A DNA stretch of 64,000 nt from Williamsia sp. CHRR-6 (GTDB lineage Bacteria; Actinomycetota; Actinomycetes; Mycobacteriales; Mycobacteriaceae): assembly GCF_018474015.1 (NCBI RefSeq), contig NZ_JAHCSG010000003.1:496001-560000 (forward strand), read 5' to 3'. A model generated the notes under the pieces. It was not told the DNA's origin. It did not search any database and saw only the letters and a program-made list of their open reading frames with translations. The position numbers were made by a program, and so were the translations under genes. This document shows positions 1-7,918 of this stretch, one piece after another. Every line of letters begins with the position of its first letter. The first letter of the stretch is position 1.

Positions 1-147
1 GGGGCCGGGCACGTCGTCGTCGTCCCATCGGCAGCCGACACAGATCGGACTCCACTCACCGGTTCGGGTCACATCACTGACAACTCGATAGATCTCGTCG
101 GGCGCGGCCGCGATGACGATGGACTCCTGATGACGCAGTTCGTTCAC
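1..147 (-). CDS. SRPBCC family protein (partial, 3' end outside window)
   Basis: Forty-nine codons read leftward from a GTG start at 147 to the window edge, so only the N-terminus is visible. The peptide begins MNELRHQESIVIAAAPDEIY and continues with VVSDVTRTGEWSPIC. This is the usual opening of small START/SRPBCC (polyketide cyclase/dehydrase-like) proteins: a first beta strand, then a proline before the first helix, then DxxxxxEWSP. The fold binds hydrophobic ligands in a deep cavity and the actual ligand cannot be inferred. No neighbour points to a pathway. The start is supported by the fit to the family N-terminus. Confidence 0.6.
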   Translation of the reverse strand, partial: MNELRHQESIVIAAAPDEIYRVVSDVTRTGEWSPICVGCRWDDDDVPGP

Positions 148-217
148 AGGTCAACCGTAGTCGCGGACCGACCGCGGCGGCAGCACACGAACCCACTCGA
201 CGACCGTCCACACACGT

Positions 218-240
218 TCCGATGAATCCGACATATCGGA
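218..240. promoter_or_regulatory. Inverted repeat upstream of the SRPBCC gene
   Basis: Arms TCCGAT (218-223) and ATCGGA (235-240) are separated by 11 bases, about 70 bases upstream of the GTG start at 147. The repeat could be an operator or may be chance. The rest of 148-369 shows no gene. Confidence 0.2.
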
Positions 241-369
241 CCCGGGGCGGGTCTGGCGTTGTCCCCAGCAGCTGTGTCTGGACTCAGATCCGGGAGACCT
301 CATGAATGCTCATCGCATCTCACGCCCCGGTGGCGACACTCGCAGATGACCTAGGCGATGGAATCGAGG

Positions 370-1215
370 TCAGGACCCGCGGTTGCCGCGGTCTTCCACC
401 TGCGCGATGAGGGCGCGAATCTTGCTCGATCGCTCGATCTTTCGGTCGATGATCGGGTTCATCACGCCCCGGATGTAGGAGGTCGGCTTCCACAGCGGCG
501 GATAGACCGTTGCGCGCGAACGCTTCTCGATGCCACGGATGGCGGCTGCGGCCAGTTTCTCCGGCGTGGTGGGTTTCAACAATGGCCCAGGGATGGCGGC
601 CGCGGCCAATTGTGTGGCCAGGGGGTCGGCACCGTAGACGATGTCGGTGATGGGGGTGGCCACCCACCCTGGAAGCAACGCACCCACCGTGACGCCGCTG
701 CCGGCCAGCTCGGCTCGCATCGACCGTGCCAGCGACTCGACTCCGGCTTTGCTCACCGCATACGGCGCATTCGCCATGCCGTTGACGTAGGCGTAGGTCG
801 ATGCGGTGAGCAGCAGATGCCCCCGGGCCTCGGTCACCGCCGGCAGTGCGGCTTTGACGGTGTTCCACACGCCGAACAGGTTGACGCCCAGCACGCGTGC
901 AAATTCTTCGTCGGGGGTGACGGCCACGGTCTTGGAGACCTTGCCCGCGACGCCGGCGTTGGCGATCGCCACATCGATGCGGCCGTAGGCCTCGAGCACG
1001 GTGTCCACCGCAGCCTGGATCGACGAGCGGTCGGAGACGTCGGCGGTGAGGAAGGTGGGACGCCCATCGGCATCGGGTGCGGCTGCGGTGGGGTCGGGGC
1101 TGATGTCCATCCGAATCACCTGGGCACCACGCTGCGTGGCCTGCGTCGCGATGGCCGCGCCGATCCCACTGGCACCGCCGGTGACGATGACGACCTTGCC
1201 GGTCAATGAGTACAT
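370..1215 (-). CDS. Short-chain dehydrogenase/reductase (SDR)
   Basis: A 281-residue classical SDR, an NAD(P)-dependent oxidoreductase of unknown substrate. Cofactor motif TGGASGIG lies at residues 12-19, NAG at 86-88, and the catalytic Ser139, Tyr152 and Lys156 (YAVSK) are all present. I start it at ATG 1215 rather than at longer in-frame options because MYSLTGKVVIVTGG is the standard SDR opening and GGGAG precedes it by about seven bases. The C-terminal extension past residue 250 (TVYPPLWKPTSYIRG) resembles SDRs found beside mycobacterial lipid and steroid enzymes. The next gene on the same strand is an MDR oxidoreductase about 90 bases upstream, so the two may be co-transcribed. Confidence 0.85.
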   Translation of the reverse strand: MYSLTGKVVIVTGGASGIGAAIATQATQRGAQVIRMDISPDPTAAAPDADGRPTFLTADVSDRSSIQAAVDTVLEAYGRIDVAIANAGVAGKVSKTVAVTPDEEFARVLGVNLFGVWNTVKAALPAVTEARGHLLLTASTYAYVNGMANAPYAVSKAGVESLARSMRAELAGSGVTVGALLPGWVATPITDIVYGADPLATQLAAAAIPGPLLKPTTPEKLAAAAIRGIEKRSRATVYPPLWKPTSYIRGVMNPIIDRKIERSSKIRALIAQVEDRGNRGS

Positions 1216-1305
1216 CTGGCGCTCCCGTGTCGATGCCGTGCGGCGACCCCTCGACGTCGCAATCTGACAACGCAAGATATCAGATGCTGGGGTAGCCGAC
1301 CGCGG

Positions 1306-2334
1306 TCACTCGGCGATACGCACCACCGTTTTGCCGAACGATGCACCCGTCAGCATCGCGCGGAACGCGTCGAGGGTGTTGTCGAGGCCGTCGGTGACAT
1401 CCTCGCGGTAGCGCAACGAGCCATCGGCGATCCAGCGCGCTGCGTCGGCGAGGAACGCGTCGTGATGAGCCTCGACAAACTCCGACTGGATGAAGCCACG
1501 CACGGTCAGGCTGCGCGACAACACGATTCCCATCAGCTGACCGGTGCGGTCGGGCCCCTCGGGCAGCGACGTCGTGTTGTACTGCGACACCAGGCCACAC
1601 ACCGGGATCCGACCGAACGGGTTCATCCGGGGCAGCACGGCGTCGAAAACCCGGCCGCCCACGTTCTCGAAGTAGACGTCGATGCCGTCGCCGGTGGCTG
1701 CGGCGAGCTGATCGACGAAGTCATCGGCACGATGGTCGATGGCCACGTCGAACCCGAGTTCGTCACGCACATACGCCACCTTGTCTGGACCGCCGGCGAT
1801 CCCGACCGCGCGGGCACCGTGGATCTTGGCGATCTGACCGACGGCCGAGCCGACCGGTCCGGCCGCGGCGGCCACCACCACCGTCTCACCGGGCTGGGGC
1901 TTGCCGATCTGCAACAGACCGGCATAGGCGGTGAAGCCAGGCATCCCGAGCACGCCGAGCGCGGTGGACACCGGCGCCAGCGCGGGGTCGACCTTGCGCA
2001 GGTGCGACGTCGATTCCACCGAATGGGTCTGCCAGCCGCCGTAGGACAGCACCACGTCGCCCGGCGCGTACGCCGGGTCGGTGGACTCCAGCACCCGCGA
2101 CACCGTGGCGCCCACCATCACCTCACCGATCTCAACCGGCGCGGCATACGACTTGGCTGCACTCATCCGCCCCCGCATGTACGGGTCCAGCGACAGATCC
2201 AGCGTCTGCAGCAGCACCTGCCGCTCGCCCAACGCAGGCAGCTCCGCCTCCTCGAACCGGAAATCCGAATCGACCGGCTCGCCGTGCGGGCGGGCGGCGA
2301 GAACGATGCGGCGGGTGGTCTGTGGGGTGGTCAC
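1306..2334 (-). CDS. NADP-dependent oxidoreductase, MDR family (leukotriene B4 12-hydroxydehydrogenase/CurA type)
   Basis: A 342-residue zinc-free medium-chain reductase. The glycine-rich NADP site reads AAAGPVGSAVGQ and is followed by the family segments FENVGG and GRIPVCGLVSQYN. Members reduce alkenal or alkenone double bonds (prostaglandin reductase-like); the substrate here is unknown. The longest open frame begins at TTG 2358, but GTG 2334 gives the usual MTTPQTTRRIVLAARPHG opening and has GGAG seven bases upstream, so I chose it. Downstream on the same strand is the SDR at 370-1215. Divergent on the other side is the redox operon starting at 2543. Confidence 0.85.
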   Translation of the reverse strand: MTTPQTTRRIVLAARPHGEPVDSDFRFEEAELPALGERQVLLQTLDLSLDPYMRGRMSAAKSYAAPVEIGEVMVGATVSRVLESTDPAYAPGDVVLSYGGWQTHSVESTSHLRKVDPALAPVSTALGVLGMPGFTAYAGLLQIGKPQPGETVVVAAAAGPVGSAVGQIAKIHGARAVGIAGGPDKVAYVRDELGFDVAIDHRADDFVDQLAAATGDGIDVYFENVGGRVFDAVLPRMNPFGRIPVCGLVSQYNTTSLPEGPDRTGQLMGIVLSRSLTVRGFIQSEFVEAHHDAFLADAARWIADGSLRYREDVTDGLDNTLDAFRAMLTGASFGKTVVRIAE

Positions 2335-2487
2335 GGTGGCGCTCCAAGTCGTCGTCAACAGGTTTCATAGGTGTAAACGTGCTGCTCACGACAACAGCGT
2401 GTGGCCGATGGTTGTTCCGCAGCGCTCTGCCAGTGCGCTCTCAGCGACCCCACAGTCTGGCTGCGCATGCTGGTGGCTACCCGGAGA

Positions 2488-2507
2488 TGACTTGCAGCAG
2501 CAAGTCA
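2488..2507. promoter_or_regulatory. Perfect 8-bp inverted repeat upstream of the redox operon
   Basis: TGACTTGC (2488-2495) and GCAAGTCA (2500-2507) flank a four-base loop, 35 bases before the GTG of the small exported protein and just upstream of its AGGAG. It could be an operator or a 5'-leader hairpin. No T-run follows, so it is not an obvious terminator. Confidence 0.4.
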
Positions 2508-2542
2508 CTCTTCTCGAGCAGAACCACCAAAGGAGCGCAACG

Positions 2543-2839
2543 GTGAACACACCAGCACGCGGAATCACCCGAGCACGCATCACGGCGAGCACCCTGGCCG
2601 TCGGAGCGCTGGCCGCCGTCGGCATCACCTCGGGGCTGGCCTACGCCGACACCCACAAAGACTCGACCCCGGCGAGCAGCACCACCGATCAGGGCGGGTC
2701 GACCAGCACCGGATCATCCGACGGCGATTCGTCGGGCAGCAGCTCAAGCGATACCAGTTCGGGCGACACCAGCTGGGGCACCGCGCCCACGGTCAGCCCA
2801 GGCAGCGGCGACAGCCACGCCCAGTCGAACGGATCGTGA
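2543..2839 (+). CDS. Small exported Ser/Thr/Gly-rich protein, first gene of the redox operon
   Basis: A 98-residue protein starting at GTG 2543 with AGGAG at 2531-2535. Residues 1-35 form a signal peptide (Arg-rich start, hydrophobic core, AYA cleavage site). The 63-residue remainder is almost entirely Ser, Thr, Gly, Asp and Pro, with no cysteine and no recognisable domain. It ends one base before apbE, so the two are almost certainly co-transcribed. In related actinobacterial loci this position often holds an exported FMN-binding-domain protein that ApbE flavinylates; that domain is absent here. The Ser/Thr-rich tail might be a minimal flavin acceptor or a linker, but this is speculation. 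Low complexity makes homology assignment weak. Confidence 0.7.
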   Translation: MNTPARGITRARITASTLAVGALAAVGITSGLAYADTHKDSTPASSTTDQGGSTSTGSSDGDSSGSSSSDTSSGDTSWGTAPTVSPGSGDSHAQSNGS

Positions 2840-2840
2840 C

Positions 2841-3767
2841 ATGACACACGCATGCGACACCTGGACGGTGTGGGGCCTGCAGGCCTCGCTGACCGTCACC
2901 GACCCCGCCGCGTTGCACGCCGCCCGGCGCATCGTCGACGACGTGATCGCCGAAGTGGACCGGGCCGCGAGCCGTTTCCGGCCCGACGCGGAGCTGTATT
3001 CGACCGCCATTCGACGTGGCCGTCCCACCCGCATCTCACCAATGCTGGCCCAGCTGGTGGACACCGCGCTGGCCGCGGCCCGAGCTTCTGGTGGGGCGGT
3101 GGACCCGACGGTCGGGCGGCGGCTGGTGGCGTTGGGTTACGACCGTGACCTGCGGCTGGTCCGCGAGGGCGACCACCTGGCGGCGCGACCGATGCGGGTG
3201 ACAGTCACTGACGCCGATCACACGATGATCACTCGCCACGGCGACACTCTCACCGTGCCTGAGGGCGTCCTGCTCGATCTCGGGGCCACCGCGAAGGCTG
3301 CGGCTGCCGACATCGCCGCGGACCGGGTGGCTGCCGAACTCGGTGGCGGTGTGCTGGTCAACCTCGGTGGCGACCTCACCGTGCGCGGCGACACCCCCGA
3401 GGGCGGCTGGCAGATCCGCATCGACGACGGTCCGGATCAGCCCGCCACTCAGATCGGGCTGGTCGGTGACTGTGCGGTCGCCACCTCCAGCACGTTGCAA
3501 CGGCGCTGGCGTTCACCGGACGGCCAAGTGGTGCATCACATCCTCGATCCGCGATCGGGTGCACCCGCACCCACCCGGTGGCGCACGGTCACCGTGGTGG
3601 CGCGTCGTTGCGTGGACGCCAACACCCTGACCACCGGCGCCATCGTGAAGGGCGACGCCGGTCTGGCGTGGGTGCAGGGCAGTGGGCTTGCGGCGCGGCT
3701 GGTGGGCAACGACGGCTCGGTGATCGGTGTGGGCGGCTGGCCCGACGAGCAGGAGCAGGCCGCATGA
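2841..3767 (+). CDS. apbE: FAD:protein FMN transferase (ApbE family)
   Basis: A 308-residue ApbE-type enzyme, which uses FAD to attach FMN covalently to Ser/Thr of exported redox proteins. Family landmarks: DLGATAKA at 146-153 (the DLGGxAKG site), VNLGGD at 173-178, ATSST at 214-218, HHILDPRSG at 232-240, and the metal-binding DANTLTT near 259-265. The N-terminus lacks a convincing signal peptide or lipobox, unlike many ApbE proteins, so its location is uncertain. The ATG at 2841 follows the previous stop by one base, and the stop overlaps the next start (ATGA at 3764). The context of a membrane haem protein, NuoF-like protein and ferredoxin supports an electron-transfer role. Confidence 0.85.
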   Translation: MTHACDTWTVWGLQASLTVTDPAALHAARRIVDDVIAEVDRAASRFRPDAELYSTAIRRGRPTRISPMLAQLVDTALAAARASGGAVDPTVGRRLVALGYDRDLRLVREGDHLAARPMRVTVTDADHTMITRHGDTLTVPEGVLLDLGATAKAAAADIAADRVAAELGGGVLVNLGGDLTVRGDTPEGGWQIRIDDGPDQPATQIGLVGDCAVATSSTLQRRWRSPDGQVVHHILDPRSGAPAPTRWRTVTVVARRCVDANTLTTGAIVKGDAGLAWVQGSGLAARLVGNDGSVIGVGGWPDEQEQAA

Positions 3768-4327
3768 TCAGCAACGAAGCCCTGTGGGCGTTGGGCCGCG
3801 GCACCGGCATCACCGCGCTGGTGATGCTGACGGTGTCGATGGTGCTCGGCGTGCTCACCCGATCGGGTCGTCCGATGCTGGGTCTGCCCCGATTCGGGGT
3901 GCTCTCGGTGCATCAGTTCGCCTCGCTGGCCGCCACTGCGCTCATCGCACTACATGTGACCACGCTGGTCATCGACCCGTACGCGCAGCTGGACCTGGTG
4001 GATGTCATCATCCCGTTCGGCGGCAGCTACGAGTGGTTGTGGGTGGGCTTGGGCACCCTGGCTCTCGATCTGATGATCGTGCTGGTGGTCACCGCTCTGC
4101 TACGACATCGTCTGGGCCACCGAACTTTTCGGGTCGTGCACTGGGCCGCCTACGCGTTGTGGCCAATTGCGCTGGCCCACGGGATGGGCAGTGGCACCGA
4201 CGCAGGCACGGTATGGATGATCGCCATCGACATCGCGTGCATCGCCCTGGTGGTTTCCGCGATCGCCCTGCGCCTGCGGGCCGACTTCACCGAGTTCAGC
4301 GACAACCGAAAGGTGGCTCTGCGATGA
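3764..4327 (+). CDS. Ferric reductase-like transmembrane protein
   Basis: A 187-residue integral membrane protein with about five or six hydrophobic segments. Histidines at 50 (SVHQF), 64 (ALHV), 126 (VVHW) and 139 (AHGMG) sit in two pairs on two helices. This is the arrangement used by ferric-reductase-like cytochromes to hold two b haems across the membrane. It lacks the FAD/NAD-binding reductase half of NOX/FRE proteins, so electrons must come from a partner; the NuoF-like protein and ferredoxin encoded next are candidates. It overlaps apbE and the next gene by ATGA on both sides, implying translational coupling. The function is inferred from family and context. Confidence 0.8.
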   Translation: MISNEALWALGRGTGITALVMLTVSMVLGVLTRSGRPMLGLPRFGVLSVHQFASLAATALIALHVTTLVIDPYAQLDLVDVIIPFGGSYEWLWVGLGTLALDLMIVLVVTALLRHRLGHRTFRVVHWAAYALWPIALAHGMGSGTDAGTVWMIAIDIACIALVVSAIALRLRADFTEFSDNRKVALR

Positions 4328-5583
4328 CCATCTCACCCACCCGCCCGTTCGCCGTTGACAGCGCAGCTACGGCGGCACCCTCGACCCATCCACGACTGCT
4401 GACCGGCGCCGGCGACGATCTTGATTCCCACCAGCGCATCTACGGCCCGCGCCGAGCTGCCGACCCTGGTGAGTTGCTTGATGCGATCGATGCCTCTGGT
4501 CTGTCGGGACGTGGCGGCGCGGCATTCCCTGCGGCCCGAAAGTTGGCTGCCACCATGAAGTCCGGTGCATCGGCACGTATCCGGCCGGTGGTGGTGGCCA
4601 ATGGTGCCGAAGGGGAACCGTTGAGCCGCAAAGATGCGGTGCTGTTGGCCCAGTCACCGCATTTGGTGCTCGACGGCCTGGCCGCGGTGGCGTCAGCGGT
4701 GGGCGCAAACACCGGATACCTGTGTGTGCCAACAGCATCGGTAGATCGGATGCGTGCGCTGATCGCCCACCGCCAAAGCACCGGATGGGATGGGTTGCCG
4801 GTGCAGGTGGTGGGCACTGCGGGTCGGTTCGTCGACGGCGAGACCAGTGCCATCGTCGACCTCATCGAGGGCGGACCGGGACGGCCTCGGGATCGCCGGG
4901 TGCCCACGGCCCGATCGGGGGTGCAGGGTGCTGCGACGTTGGTGCACAACGTGGAGACGTTGGCGCACATCGCGGTGATCAACCGCAATGGCGCGCAGTG
5001 GTTCCGGGGGCGCGGCACCGCGCAGGAGCCGGGCACCATGCTGGCCACGGTCAGCGGGGTGGACGGTGTCGACGGGGTGTTGGAGGTGGACCTCGGGGTG
5101 CCGCTGGCGGTGCTGTTGCACGGGGCCGCCGGCGTGGACGCAAGCCGGGTGCGGGCGGTGTTGGTGGGCGGATTCCACGGCACCTGGGTGGACGGGCGAC
5201 ACGTTGCGCAGGCGCGGTTGTCGCGAGAGTCGCTGTCGTACTTGGGTGCCGCGCCTGGGGCGGGTGTGGTCCGCTATCTGCTGCGCGGCGAGTGCGGGCT
5301 ACACGCGACCACCCAGATCGTCGACAATCTGGCCGATCAGAGCGCCCGCCAATGTGGACCATGCATGTTCGGCCTACCCAGCCTGGCGCGCAGCACCGCA
5401 GAGCTGTTGGCCCACGGCGGGCTGGACCGGGCTGCGCACGTGCGGCGCCTGGCCGACACCGTCGACGGACGGGGTGCCTGCGCGCACCCGGACGGTACCG
5501 CAGCCATGGTCCGCTCGGCGCTGGCCGTGTTCGCCGACGACATCGACGCCCACGGCCGCGGCTACTGCAGGAGAAACCGATGA
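4324..5583 (+). CDS. NuoF-like flavin/Fe-S oxidoreductase subunit (SLBB and iron-sulfur binding region)
   Basis: A 419-residue soluble protein related to the NADH-binding 51-kDa subunit of complex I. The glycine-rich flavin region SGRGGAAFP is near residue 60, GAEGEP follows near 98, an SLBB-like beta-grasp lies near 230-300, and the Fe-S region is at the C-terminus. Cluster ligands visible are Cys344 and Cys347 (QCGPC) and Cys386 (GACAHPDG). The first Cys of the NuoF CxxCxxC motif aligns with Ala341, so one canonical ligand is missing. It probably oxidises NAD(P)H or passes electrons between ferredoxin and the membrane protein; direction is unknown. It overlaps its neighbours by ATGA at both ends. 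Confidence 0.8.
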   Translation: MTISPTRPFAVDSAATAAPSTHPRLLTGAGDDLDSHQRIYGPRRAADPGELLDAIDASGLSGRGGAAFPAARKLAATMKSGASARIRPVVVANGAEGEPLSRKDAVLLAQSPHLVLDGLAAVASAVGANTGYLCVPTASVDRMRALIAHRQSTGWDGLPVQVVGTAGRFVDGETSAIVDLIEGGPGRPRDRRVPTARSGVQGAATLVHNVETLAHIAVINRNGAQWFRGRGTAQEPGTMLATVSGVDGVDGVLEVDLGVPLAVLLHGAAGVDASRVRAVLVGGFHGTWVDGRHVAQARLSRESLSYLGAAPGAGVVRYLLRGECGLHATTQIVDNLADQSARQCGPCMFGLPSLARSTAELLAHGGLDRAAHVRRLADTVDGRGACAHPDGTAAMVRSALAVFADDIDAHGRGYCRRNR

Positions 5584-5807
5584 CCCGCAACCGATCCCAC
5601 GCCCCACGTCTGCACATCGATTGGACCCGCTGCGATGGCCGCGGATCATGCACCGAACTGCTGCCCCACACCCTCGACCGCGACGAATGGGGCTACCCGA
5701 TGGCCCGCACCGGCGAACGCGAACCAACGGTCGCCGAGTCCGATCGACGCCACGTGAACCGTGCGGTGAAAGCCTGCCCACTACTGGCGTTACGCGTGGT
5801 CGACTGA
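5580..5807 (+). CDS. Ferredoxin, 3Fe-4S type
   Basis: A 75-residue ferredoxin with three ligand cysteines: Cys18 (TRCDGRGSC), Cys24 and Cys66 followed by Pro67 (KACPLLAL). The CxxxxxC...CP pattern, with no fourth cysteine, is that of single-cluster [3Fe-4S] actinobacterial ferredoxins, often cytochrome P450 partners. Here no P450 is adjacent; the gene overlaps the NuoF-like gene by ATGA and closes the operon, so it is probably the soluble electron carrier of this module. Nothing clear as a terminator is visible in 5808-5946. Confidence 0.85.
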   Translation: MTRNRSHAPRLHIDWTRCDGRGSCTELLPHTLDRDEWGYPMARTGEREPTVAESDRRHVNRAVKACPLLALRVVD

Positions 5808-5946
5808 CCGTGCCAGGCGAGGAAGTTGGCGTCTGCGTGGGACAGGTCTGACGTCAGCGTTCGTCGGCACGCGCGGATGCAAGGGAGAACGCCCAGCGGC
5901 CGAAATGAGTAGGCGCTGAACGAAACTTTCTGCGATCGTCACGGAC

Positions 5947-6483
5947 ATGCGTTTCAATGATTTCGAGAGTGGGCTCGATCGCTTCCACAGACTGGCTGAG
6001 CACTCTTGGAAGCCGTGGGACGGGACGTGGGACAACGTTGGTGGAGCGGCCCCGCCAGATCAGTGGGTCGCAGCGGTTGCTGCTGTCTCCAGGGATATAG
6101 AGAGCGTTCTTATCCCTGGGATAAAAGTAGATCCCCGAGAGATGGTGTGGCTGCTGTCGATATCACGGCGTCTTGGATTGATCATGGTGGAGTTACGTCC
6201 CGACCGAAACTTGGATGGTCATTCATTCATCATGACCGACGAGGCTGGCGAGCTTGATCGCACGACAGTTTCTGCCACATGCTGGCTCGCATACCTGATC
6301 CAGGATGGACTTGCTGGTCGTCATCACGTTCTTTGGCCCGAGGTGCAGGGACGGGTTCTTCGTCCCACCCTGCGCGAAGGACGCGCAGCCTGGATGCTCT
6401 CGCACAGCAACGGCGCCATCGAAATCGGCAGCTTGACCCAGACACCGCAATGGTCACGTAACAGTGGTGAGCCGAGGAAGTGA
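5947..6483 (+). CDS. Hypothetical protein, 178 aa
   Basis: I do not recognise this protein. It reads as a soluble alpha/beta protein with no signal peptide, membrane span or cysteine cluster. It contains acidic and aromatic patches (DFESGLDRFHRLAEHSW near the N-terminus) and hydrophobic strands such as REMVWLLSIS and LGLIMVEL. Base composition is visibly less G/C-rich and codon use less strict than in the redox operon before it, suggesting transferred DNA. No convincing ribosome-binding site precedes ATG 5947. Its 3' end overlaps the opposing gene at 6454-6837 by 30 bases. Confidence 0.5.
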   Translation: MRFNDFESGLDRFHRLAEHSWKPWDGTWDNVGGAAPPDQWVAAVAAVSRDIESVLIPGIKVDPREMVWLLSISRRLGLIMVELRPDRNLDGHSFIMTDEAGELDRTTVSATCWLAYLIQDGLAGRHHVLWPEVQGRVLRPTLREGRAAWMLSHSNGAIEIGSLTQTPQWSRNSGEPRK

Positions 6484-6837
6484 CACGAAGTAGGAGGTGT
6501 CGATGTTGAATATGAGGTAATAGAGAATCCCGCAGCAGACGATGGCTGTCGCCACATAAATCGCTGCCGACATGCGTAAAGCCCGTGAAAAGAGTAGCAC
6601 CAGGCCGGGAAGAGCGATCACCAACGCAGCACCAAGCCAGACGAGGAAATAGCCCATCGGAGGAGAGAACAAGTCGCTTGACGGCCCAATCGCTGGCATC
6701 TGCGGATGTGCCATACGGAGGATTTCAGTCCCTATGGGAATATAGGTCGCGCTGGTCAGCACACCGAGAACCAAGCCCCTGATCGCAACAAATTCGTTTC
6801 CAACGTCTTTGTCGCGCCACCGGAAACTCGACATCAT
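6454..6837 (-). CDS. Small membrane protein, unknown
   Basis: A 127-residue protein with about three hydrophobic stretches: IRGLVLGVLTSATYIPIG, GYFLVWLGAALVIALPGLVLL and AAIYVATAIVCCGILYYLIF. A polar, charged N-terminus (MMSSFRWRDKDVG) precedes them. No family is recognised. It overlaps the 3' end of the opposing gene at 5947-6483. It lies in the same A/T-richer stretch as its neighbours; a role alongside the hypothetical protein at 6920-7516 is possible but unsupported. Confidence 0.45.
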   Translation of the reverse strand: MMSSFRWRDKDVGNEFVAIRGLVLGVLTSATYIPIGTEILRMAHPQMPAIGPSSDLFSPPMGYFLVWLGAALVIALPGLVLLFSRALRMSAAIYVATAIVCCGILYYLIFNIDTSYFVSLPRLTTVT

Positions 6838-6919
6838 TTCCTCGGGCTCGAGCCAGTAGCGTGCCGACGTGTGGCCACTACGTCACCACCTCCGACTGAG
6901 AAATTGTTCAACGGTGCCT

Positions 6920-7516
6920 TCATCGGTACATCGGCTGGGTGTCCCACGGCGAGGCGTTCATGATGTCGAGATCAGCGCGCTCCACAAGGCGCGCGATCAC
7001 CGGCACGTCAGCCCCGATACCCGCCCAATGTGAGTCGGTGTCGCAGGCGATGAACCAAGCATGGTCAGCGGGCCAGACCATCGCGGGCGGGTTGAGAAAG
7101 ATCGTGGGCCCAGTCGCGGGCGCATCGGCCCAGGATTGCGCATCCGCGACACTGCCGGAGTACAGCTGATACTGCCGGTTCGGGACGCGAAAGGTTCGCG
7201 TTCCGGAGATGCACTGCGTTACACCATGATATCCCGACCACACCGCAAAATAGCACCGCTCAGGAGTGCTTGTTGCGTCGGCCAACACTGCGCACAGCTC
7301 GGCCATCAGGCGTCCTTCTTGCTCCCCGCGGTGTCTATAGTCGGACGGGGCTGCATCACGGATCATTTGCCCGTGGAATTCTGGGTCGGGGAGAAACCGC
7401 AGCCGCGCATAGGCGCCAAACCCTCCCGGGCCGAACGTCACCAGGCGTGTCCATGGCGAGTCACTTTCAAAGATCCAGTCCGCGGGCGAAGAGCTCTCAG
7501 CAATCGTGACAGCCAT
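6920..7516 (-). CDS. Hypothetical protein, 198 aa
   Basis: A soluble-looking protein rich in Trp and aromatic residues (ADWIFESDSPWTRLVTFGPGGFGAYARL), with several short family-like segments such as CYFAVWSGY, QLYSGSV and MVWPADHAWFIACDTD. I know similar conserved hypotheticals from Rhodococcus/Gordonia-type genomes but cannot assign a function. The start at ATG 7516 has AAGGAG about ten bases upstream. DPDSHWAGIG-like acidic patches and the WPADHAW segment recall surface-recognition or immunity-type proteins, which is only an impression. Confidence 0.55.
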   Translation of the reverse strand: MAVTIAESSSPADWIFESDSPWTRLVTFGPGGFGAYARLRFLPDPEFHGQMIRDAAPSDYRHRGEQEGRLMAELCAVLADATSTPERCYFAVWSGYHGVTQCISGTRTFRVPNRQYQLYSGSVADAQSWADAPATGPTIFLNPPAMVWPADHAWFIACDTDSHWAGIGADVPVIARLVERADLDIMNASPWDTQPMYR

Positions 7517-7918
7517 ATCGATATGAACTCCTTCCAGGCAGGAATATCGCCGCGAGGCATAGCTGTGGACCTAGATACCCTGACATAAAAATTCCTGGTA
7601 AGTGGTTATAGCCGCGGCCAATCGGCTCACAGTACTCTGAAGAGCCCCTTCTCATCCTGCTCTGTCGGAGCCTACAAAGCCACTGTTCGCGCGGACCCCA
7701 CGACCGCTCAGACTGCTGCCGGCAGAGCTGCATGCACTCGGCGAGCTGGGCGCGGCCCACCGACGACACAGGACACCGAAGCGTGTGCGCCCAGTCTCAT
7801 CGGTTTCCTGTATGGCGGTTTAGCACCCGTTTCACCCAAGTACCGCCGTGCGGCTCATCGGGTGGTTCACCGAGCGCACCGTCACCACTCAGCCCGCGAC
7901 CGAGACGACGCCGCCACA
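7517..7918. other. Intergenic stretch of about 400 bases
   Basis: Both flanking genes read leftward, so this should hold the promoter for 6920-7516 and the transcript end of 7919-9127. I see no convincing ORF, tRNA or strong hairpin. Open frames here are short and lack ribosome-binding sites. Composition is relatively A/T-rich near 7580-7620. Confidence 0.4.
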
